Below, in pieces: positions 33,759 through 40,672 of a stretch of DNA of 40,672 nt. Made by a program: the position numbers and the translations under genes. The stretch is from Myxococcales bacterium. GTDB lineage: Bacteria; Myxococcota_A; Polyangia; Haliangiales; Haliangiaceae. Where the stretch lies: the NCBI GenBank assembly GCA_016794525.1, contig JAEUJY010000150.1:1-40672 (forward strand), written 5' to 3'. The notes beneath the pieces were generated by a model that saw only the letters and a list, made by a program, of their open reading frames with translations, was not told where the DNA came from and did not search any database. Every line of letters begins with the position of its first letter. The first letter of the stretch is position 1.

Positions 33759-34760
33759 CTACGCCCTGCGCGCGCCCAGGTAGTCCTCCGGGTTGAGGAG
33801 GTGGTTGGTCGTCCCGCTCATGCGCGTGTCGGGGAACCGCTCGGGAAGCTGCCGGTGCAGGACGCGCGCGATGTTCTCGGCGAGCGTCGAGACGTGGCCG
33901 CCGACCTTCTTGTCGAGCGCGACCTTGCGCCGCACGATGTCGAGCAGTCGCTGGACTGACGCCTCGTCGGGGACGCCGCACGTGCCGATCAGGAATGCGG
34001 ATCCGGTGGCGAGCTGGTTCGCCACCGTGAACGCGCCGTGCATCTTCCACGCCGGCGAGCCCGGCTTGTTGAACGCCGGAGCGAAGCCGTGGCGCTCGAT
34101 CGCGTCGATCAACGCCGGGATCGCGGCGCTGCCGAAGCGCGCGATGCGCGGCTCCAGGTTGTACTGGGTGACGTACCGGCTCCGCGCCGCGCGCACCGCG
34201 GGGGTGTCGCGGTCGAGGGCCAACGCCTCGCGCAGCACCAGAAGGGCCTCCAGGCGCTGGCCCTTCGGCAGCTTCTGCTCCAACGCGTCGAGGTAGGGAC
34301 CGGGCGTGTTCTCGGTGATCCATCGCTTGGCCACCGGCGCCGGGTTGAGCTTCTTCAGCCCACGGACGAAGAACTCCTCGCTCATGTCGCCGCACACGAC
34401 GTTGAGGATGACCTTCGCCCGCGCGGCGCCCTTGCCGAACCGGCCCTCCTTGTCGAGCGCGGCCAGCGCGGCGACCATGTCGCCGTAGAGCTTGGCGTCG
34501 TCGCGGTCGCCGGGGACCTCGAGCTGGCTCACCGCCTTGGCGAAGTCGTGGTGCTCCCAGTCCGGCACGCTCCACCGCAGCGCCGCGTCCTTGCCCAGCG
34601 CCTGCTCGGTGTTCGCCGACGCACACACGTAGTCGAACTCCGCCTGGCCGCTCGTGTAGACGACGAAGCCATAGATCGACTGCTCCCCGATCTCGGCGCG
34701 GAGCTGTCCGTGGGCAGCGCGCAGCGCCTCGGTCAGCTGAACTCGGAACGTCGGTGCCAT
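33759..34760 (-). CDS. DUF4303-like protein
   Basis: The protein has 333 residues from ATG 34760. The N-terminal part, FRVQLTEALRAAHGQLRAEIGEQSIYGFVVYTSGQAEFDYVCASANTEQAL, fits DUF4303, whose members start with a helix then a Y-x-F-x-L/V-Y-T strand and NTEE. That domain spans about the first 190 residues. The C-terminal part has alpha-helical HEAT-like stretches (PALIDAIERHGF). DUF4303 has no known function; some members occur in polymorphic toxin or immunity loci, but no toxin gene adjoins here. TATGCT lies 8 nt before ATG. Confidence 0.7.
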   Translation of the reverse strand: MAPTFRVQLTEALRAAHGQLRAEIGEQSIYGFVVYTSGQAEFDYVCASANTEQALGKDAALRWSVPDWEHHDFAKAVSQLEVPGDRDDAKLYGDMVAALAALDKEGRFGKGAARAKVILNVVCGDMSEEFFVRGLKKLNPAPVAKRWITENTPGPYLDALEQKLPKGQRLEALLVLREALALDRDTPAVRAARSRYVTQYNLEPRIARFGSAAIPALIDAIERHGFAPAFNKPGSPAWKMHGAFTVANQLATGSAFLIGTCGVPDEASVQRLLDIVRRKVALDKKVGGHVSTLAENIARVLHRQLPERFPDTRMSGTTNHLLNPEDYLGARRA

Positions 34761-34844
34761 GACGCTGGAGCATATGCCCAGCGCGTCGCTCACCGCCGGA
34801 GCAACGCGTGCGAGGAGGGCCAAGCGACAAGGCGCCCTTCGGCG

Positions 34845-34850
34845 TAGGCT
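34845..34850 (+). promoter_or_regulatory. Putative -10 element (TAGGCT), leaderless type
   Basis: TAGGCT is followed by exactly 7 nt and the ATG of the M17 aminopeptidase gene. No Shine-Dalgarno lies in between. The opposite-strand neighbour also has a TANNNT at similar distance, so the divergent genes may each be leaderless. Confidence 0.4.
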
Positions 34851-34857
34851 CGCCGCC

Positions 34858-36312
<1,455 letters not shown>

Positions 36313-36351
36313 TCGGTCGCGGCGCGGCGCCCGCCGTGCGAACCTCGGCCG

Positions 36352-36984
36352 GTGCCCCGCGACCGCCGGATCGCGCCCCGCAAGCCGCCGACCACCCGCG
36401 CCGGCGCCGACATCATCGAGTCGATCCTCGCCGCCGCCGCCCAGGTCCTCGACGAGCGCGGCCTCGACGGCTTCACCACCAACCAGGTCGCCGAGCGCGC
36501 CGGCGTGAGCATCGGCTCGCTCTACCAGTACTTTCCCAACAAGGACGCGCTGCTCGCCGAGCTGGCCCGCCGGATGGAGCGCCGCACCGAGGCGCTGGCG
36601 GTGCAGATCCTGGTCACCGCCGGCGACGCGCCGCTGGCCGAGGTGGCCGGCCGCATCATCGACGCGCTGCTCGGGGAGCTGGGCGGCATCGGCCTGCGCC
36701 AGGCGATCCGCCGGCAGGTGCCGCCGAGCTGGACGGCGCCGGTCAGCGACGAGGTCGACCGCACGGTCCGCCGCGAGGTCGCGGCCGCGATGACCCGCCG
36801 CGCGGACGTCCGCCCCGGCCCGCACGGGCTGATGGCGTGGATCGCGGTCCACGCGGTCGAGCGCGTCATCGAGGCGGCGGTGGTCGACGAGCCGGCGCTG
36901 CTCGCCGAGCCCGGCTTCCGCGCCGAGCTCATCGAGCTGGTCGTGCGCTACCTCGGGCGAGCAGCCGCGCCACCCGCCGCTTGA
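36352..36984 (+). CDS. TetR-family transcriptional regulator
   Basis: The protein has 210 residues from GTG 36352. The DNA-binding part reads AAAQVLDERGLDGFTTNQVAERAGVSIGSLYQYFPNKDALLAEL, a textbook TetR signature. It lies 39 nt after the aminopeptidase gene on the same strand and may be read with it. Its 3' end overlaps the convergent lipoprotein gene by 56 nt. Target unknown. Confidence 0.92.
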   Translation: MPRDRRIAPRKPPTTRAGADIIESILAAAAQVLDERGLDGFTTNQVAERAGVSIGSLYQYFPNKDALLAELARRMERRTEALAVQILVTAGDAPLAEVAGRIIDALLGELGGIGLRQAIRRQVPPSWTAPVSDEVDRTVRREVAAAMTRRADVRPGPHGLMAWIAVHAVERVIEAAVVDEPALLAEPGFRAELIELVVRYLGRAAAPPAA

Positions 36985-37846
36985 CGTCGTCGGTCGACAC
37001 CGACGTGCTGGACTCGCCGCCGCGGACCAACGCGAAGCTCGGGCAGCGCGCCGCCGCCGCCATGACCTCGGTCGCGACCACGGCGCCGGTGCGCGCGTCG
37101 TAGATCGTCAGCACCTGATCGACGAACCGCAGCGTGATCGTGCCGACGCGCTGGTAGCCCGTGCACGTCTTGCGGCGCTCGGTCGGCTGCCGCGCCATCA
37201 CGACGATCCAGTCGATGTCGCCCAGCGTCTTGCCGCTGCCGACGCGCTGGTGGACGAGGCTCTGGCCGACCAGCACCGCGGTGTCGAGCGGAGTCGGCGC
37301 CGCGGCGAGGCGGACCGGGCCCCGGGCCACGCGCTCGAAGGCGTGCATCAAGGGCAGGCGCAGATCGACCGACGCCGACGGCACGGTGGTTCTGACGGCC
37401 GGCTGATCGGCGAGCGTGATCTCCAGCGGCATCCCGAGGGCCAGGTCGACCGGCCGTTCGAGCGCCTCGATCGGGATCGCGCCGAGGTCCGGCAGCGGCA
37501 GGTCGAGCGACGCGACGCCGTGCGGCGCGCTCAGCGTCGCCGCGCCGCCGGCGAGGCTGCTGCCCGCCGGCAGGTCGGTGGACTCGATCCGCAGCACCAG
37601 CGGCGCGTCGCCGGTGCCGAGCCGGATCCGCGCCTCGAGCGTCGCCCGGGCGCGCAGCGCCGGCGGACCGTCGGCGACGACCGTGGCCACCAGCCCCTGC
37701 CAGGAGATCGTCGGCGGCGCGGCCGGCGCCGGTGCGGGCCGGGGCTCGACCGTCGGGCGCGGCGCGGGCGGCCGGGTCGCGGCGCTCCCGGAATCACAGG
37801 CGGCGAGCGCGAACACGGCGAGGACGGCGGATGGGAGGCGACGCAT
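36929..37846 (-). CDS. Hypothetical lipoprotein
   Basis: The protein has 305 residues. MRRLPSAVLAVFALAAC is a lipoprotein signal (lipobox LAAC), followed by a Pro-rich linker. The body is beta-strand-like with repeated small-residue patterns and a segment near the end (CTGYQRVGTITLRFVDQVLTIYDARTGAVVA) that recalls extracellular beta-sandwich lipoproteins. Its 3' end overlaps the convergent TetR gene by 56 nt. No family recognised. Confidence 0.78.
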   Translation of the reverse strand: MRRLPSAVLAVFALAACDSGSAATRPPAPRPTVEPRPAPAPAAPPTISWQGLVATVVADGPPALRARATLEARIRLGTGDAPLVLRIESTDLPAGSSLAGGAATLSAPHGVASLDLPLPDLGAIPIEALERPVDLALGMPLEITLADQPAVRTTVPSASVDLRLPLMHAFERVARGPVRLAAAPTPLDTAVLVGQSLVHQRVGSGKTLGDIDWIVVMARQPTERRKTCTGYQRVGTITLRFVDQVLTIYDARTGAVVATEVMAAAARCPSFALVRGGESSTSVSTDDVKRRVARLLARGSARPAR

Positions 37847-37976
37847 GCCCCCACATCTACCCAGCGCCGACGCGCGCTCCTACTCGCCGCGCGGCCGCCC
37901 GAAGCCCGAACGACTCCGCAGAGTTCGGCGGCGTCACCGGCGCGTACTCGCGCGGGCACGCGGCGCAGCGGCCCGG

Positions 37977-39476
37977 TCAGCCGCCCGCGTGCGGCGACGA
38001 CGCGCGCGCCCCCCAGCCCAGGCGCAGGTAGATCCCGAACGTGCAGCCGACCGCGACGCACGCGACGTGTGCGCCGGCGGCGTCCCAGCCCGGCGGCACC
38101 GCCAGCGGCTGCCAGGTCCGGCCGGCGTCGCTCGTCTCGACGAACCCGCCGTCGGGCAGGCGGCGGACGCCGACGAGCCCGCTGGCCCACACCGGGCCGG
38201 GCGCACACGCGGAGGTCGCCTGGCCGCGCAGGTCGACGTCGATCGCGCACGCCTCGACGGCGGCGCCGGCGCCGCGCACCAGCGGCCAGGCGCGAAAGCC
38301 GGTGGCGGTCGTGGACCACCGCGCCGGCTCGGTCGCGGCGACGTCGGCGAAGAACCCGTCGGGCAGCCCGCGCACCGCGCCCCAGCCGGGCGCGCCGACC
38401 CGCGCGATCGCGCGCCGGTCGCGATCGCGCCGCGGCGTGACCACCGCGAACAGCTCGCCGGCCGGCGTCGGCAGCAGCATCGGCGGCGCGGCGCGCGGTC
38501 CGTCGTCGGGCGCGAACGGGTGGAAGCGGACGATCGCGGCGATCAGCGCCGGCGCCGCGGCCCGCGTGGCCCAGGTGCCGTCGGGGCGACGCACGCACGC
38601 CGCGTCGCGCCGCGCGCCGTCGCAGCTCCCCAGCAGCGCGACGCCGCCGTCGCCGCTGGTCGACGCCTCGGGCGAGGTCACGTCGATGCCGTCGCGCAGC
38701 TCGTTGCGCGCGGGATCCTCGACGACGTCCAGCTCCTCGCGCGCGACGCCGTCGGGATCGACGCGCACGACCACCGCGCGGGCCTCGCGCGCGCACTGGA
38801 ACAGCGCGCGGTCCTGGGCGATCGGCGCGCAGCGGGCGTACGGGCCGATCCGCTGCCAGGCGCGCGCCGCCGGCGCGACGGCGAGGTCCAGGCCGATCAG
38901 CGCGCCGTCGCCGTCGTCGGCGACCGCGACCAGCCGCGACGCCGTGACGAAGCGCGCCGCCTCGAGCTCGGGGCGCGCCACCTCGGCGGGCGTCGCGCAG
39001 GTCGCGGTCGTCACCACGCCGTCGCGCTCGTAGATGACGCCGTCGGGCTCGAACACGTCGCGGAGCGTGCCCAGCCGCGTCGGCGCGGCGCCGAACCGCG
39101 GCGCCTCCAGGACGGCGTCGCCATCGACGAGCAGCGTGCGCGCGCCGTCGGGGGCGACGCACATCCAGTCCGCGGCCTGCGCCGGCTCGACCAGCGCGAC
39201 GTGGCCCAGCGTCGCCGTCGCCAGGCGACGGCCGCGGCCGATGAAGCCGACGCCCGCCGGGGCGATCCGCGCCAGGTCGCGCGGCGCGACGCCGGGCACG
39301 TCGGCCAGCAGCATGAACTCGCCCGCCGCCGGTCCGCTGCGGGGCGCCGCCGGGCGCGCCACGAGCGGCGGCGCCAGCGCGGTCGTGCCGGTCCCACACG
39401 CGGCCGCGGCGAGCGCCGCGCTCAGCGCCCCGCGCCGCGCGGCCCTGACGTGACGACCGAACCTCTCGAGCGACAT
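37977..39476 (-). CDS. Hypothetical lipoprotein with BNR-like (sialidase-type) motif
   Basis: The protein has 499 residues from ATG 39476; GGAG lies 8 nt upstream on the minus strand, so GTG 39494 is rejected. The signal (MSLERFGRHVRAARRGALSAALAAAAC) is long but ends in a good lipobox. The body has many short beta strands, with ETSDAGRTWQPLAVPPGW near the C terminus matching the Asp-box (S-x-D-x-G-x-TW) of propeller proteins. Other strands (LLVDGDAVLEAP, DGVIYERDG) fit a propeller too. Binding or sensing is more likely than hydrolysis, since no catalytic set is visible. Confidence 0.78.
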   Translation of the reverse strand: MSLERFGRHVRAARRGALSAALAAAACGTGTTALAPPLVARPAAPRSGPAAGEFMLLADVPGVAPRDLARIAPAGVGFIGRGRRLATATLGHVALVEPAQAADWMCVAPDGARTLLVDGDAVLEAPRFGAAPTRLGTLRDVFEPDGVIYERDGVVTTATCATPAEVARPELEAARFVTASRLVAVADDGDGALIGLDLAVAPAARAWQRIGPYARCAPIAQDRALFQCAREARAVVVRVDPDGVAREELDVVEDPARNELRDGIDVTSPEASTSGDGGVALLGSCDGARRDAACVRRPDGTWATRAAAPALIAAIVRFHPFAPDDGPRAAPPMLLPTPAGELFAVVTPRRDRDRRAIARVGAPGWGAVRGLPDGFFADVAATEPARWSTTATGFRAWPLVRGAGAAVEACAIDVDLRGQATSACAPGPVWASGLVGVRRLPDGGFVETSDAGRTWQPLAVPPGWDAAGAHVACVAVGCTFGIYLRLGWGARASSPHAGG

Positions 39477-39579
39477 CGAGCACTCCTGCCTCACGGGAGG
39501 CGCACAGGGACAAGGAGCCGCGACCGACGCCGCCGGCTTACCGGCTCAGAGGGTTGATCCAAATACCGATCCGCGCTGT

Positions 39580-39645
39580 GGGCTCTCGCGTTTCGGGTTG
39601 GGGCCCCGTCGGGCCCCCGGCGGGGAAGGGGCCTTGCGAGAGCCC
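39580..39645 (-). terminator. Long hairpin downstream of the right-edge lipoprotein gene
   Basis: GGGCTCTCGC (39580-39589) and GCGAGAGCCC (39636-39645) are perfect 10-bp inverted arms. The loop contains further GC self-complementarity (GGGGCCCC). The hairpin begins 12 nt after the stop of the right-edge gene and precedes the next gene on the same strand. It has no strong T-tract, so it could be a terminator, an attenuator or an mRNA-stabilising element. Confidence 0.55.
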
Positions 39646-39656
39646 CTTCAAGGAGT

Positions 39657-40672
39657 TCAGCTCGCGGGCAAGAGCGCCAGGAACCGCTGCACCGCGGCCG
39701 CGTCGAAGTGCAGGATGAGCCTCACCTCCACGCCGTGGACGCCGAGGCGCAAGCTCGTGCCCGGGTCCGCCTGCATCGGCGCGAACTGGGTGCGCAGCGA
39801 TTCCGCGGCCTGCGCCGCGGCGGCCTCGGTCGGGAACACCAGGTCGGCGTCGAACTCGGCCTCGCCATCGACGTCGATGCCCAGCCGCAACGCGAACGGA
39901 CCGGTCATCGAGCCCGGCGGCAAGCCGAGGCCGGCGACGTCGGCCTCGGACACCAGCGCGGCGAGCCAGACCGTCCGCCCGTGATCGACGCTCGTGGCCA
40001 GCGCGACCAGGTCGGGCGCGGCCTTGGCGGCCTTGGGATCGAGCGTGGCCAGGAGCCACGGCTCGCGGTCGGCGACGATCGGTCCCGACCGCTTGCTCCA
40101 CGCGAGCACGCTGCCATCGGCCGTCGCGCCGACCTCGGAGTAGACCGTCGTCCCGAACGCCTTCCGACGATTCACGGTCACGCCGTTGCGCTTCATCGTC
40201 GCGGCCGTCAGGCAATCCGCGGCGGTCTGCTCGGCGAGCGTCGGGCCCAGGAACACGACGTGGTCGCCCTTGGTGCCGACGCCGGCCACGACCACCTGGT
40301 CGAACTGGCTCAGCGTCACCGCGCCGCACGCGGCGGGCGCCATCACGCCGACGACGGCGAGCATGCCCTGGAACCGGCTGGCGATCGGGCCACGCGCGAG
40401 CCGCGCCACGTCGACGCCGGCGACGAAGCGCGCGGCGGCGGGGACCTGGGCGAGGATCTCCACCACGCGCGGCCGCGGCGGCGGCGGGCTCAAGGCCGGC
40501 GCCTCGGGGATCGGCGGCGGCGCGGGCGGCGGCGCGGGCGGCGGCGGTGGCGACGGCGCGCGGGGTGCGGTCGCCGCCTCGGCGGCAGGCGCGGGGGACG
40601 CGGGGGCGGGCGCCCGGGGCGCCGTCGAGGCACACGCGGTCGCGATCAACAACGAGACCAGGGGAGCGCGCA
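39657..40672 (-). CDS. Lipoprotein paralogous to the one at 18121; 5' end cut by window
   Basis: The visible protein has 337 residues. The frame continues past the apparent TTG at 40652 to the window edge as (M)RAPLVSLLIATAC, with TG of the start codon at 40671-40672. The true start codon is therefore one base outside. The lipobox is ATAC, then a Pro/Ala linker to about residue 75. The body matches the lipoprotein starting at 18121 in motif order: LDPKAAK, DLVALA, VDHG, W-x-A, LGLPPGS and a closing FDAAA segment. A hairpin follows the stop. Function is unknown. Confidence 0.82.
   Translation of the reverse strand, partial: RAPLVSLLIATACASTAPRAPAPASPAPAAEAATAPRAPSPPPPPAPPPAPPPIPEAPALSPPPPRPRVVEILAQVPAAARFVAGVDVARLARGPIASRFQGMLAVVGVMAPAACGAVTLSQFDQVVVAGVGTKGDHVVFLGPTLAEQTAADCLTAATMKRNGVTVNRRKAFGTTVYSEVGATADGSVLAWSKRSGPIVADREPWLLATLDPKAAKAAPDLVALATSVDHGRTVWLAALVSEADVAGLGLPPGSMTGPFALRLGIDVDGEAEFDADLVFPTEAAAAQAAESLRTQFAPMQADPGTSLRLGVHGVEVRLILHFDAAAVQRFLALLPAS

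Overview
The window is very GC-rich, with strong third-position G/C bias that produces long spurious antisense frames. It reads as chromosome of a myxobacterium (Myxococcota), probably a Haliangiales/Kofleriaceae-type organism. The evidence is the mass of proline/alanine-rich lipoproteins with short lipoboxes, a TIGR02996-type protein, Kazal-like and collagen-like lipoproteins, ECF sigma plus TonB-like pairs, and DUF4157 proteins. This assignment is inference from gene style, not from a marker gene. No rRNA, tRNA, CRISPR array or classical biosynthetic cluster was recognised.

Layout. 1-129: tail of an IS4/Tn5-like transposase. 258-2453: first DUF4157 (HEXXH) protein, with a possible carboxylate-amine-ligase-like toxin domain and a Gln/Gly/Ala repeat tail. 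2539-8172: ordinary envelope and housekeeping genes (carboxypeptidase-regulatory repeat/PDZ protein, L,D-transpeptidase lipoprotein, SDR). About 8255-8515: decayed helicase fragment. 8584-12751: compact four-gene unit with a second DUF4157 protein, a small DUF3467-like protein, a third DUF4157 protein and a DUF6941-like protein, the last two overlapping by GTGA. 12820-28000: lipoproteins, a TetR/rubber-oxygenase-like divergent pair, a large membrane M48 protease, a cold-shock protein, a second SDR, another TetR and a collagen-like lipoprotein. 27985-30215: sigma/TonB-like pair and an ArsR-AHSA1 pair with a clear promoter-operator. 30357-40672: small lipoproteins, CapA-like phosphoesterase, cysteine synthase, DUF4303 protein, M17 aminopeptidase, a third TetR and further lipoproteins. 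The last gene is cut by the window edge one base before its probable start codon.

Most interesting system. The three DUF4157 proteins share a leader near the N terminus (P-R-x-x-P-G-[KR]-x-x-L-T-x-R), then an HEXXH domain, then three unrelated C-terminal regions. DUF4157 proteins are recurrent cargo or toxin carriers of extracellular contractile injection systems (eCIS). I infer a modular effector island with swapped payloads and two small partner proteins. It lies beside a transposase tail and a helicase relic, and no injection-system structural genes are in the window. The partners could be adaptors, chaperones or immunity proteins; the sequence alone does not decide.

A second general signal is transcriptional. 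Many first-in-unit genes have a TANNNT-like hexamer 5-8 nt before the start codon and no Shine-Dalgarno, suggesting widespread leaderless mRNAs. Internal operon genes use overlaps or Shine-Dalgarno sequences instead.
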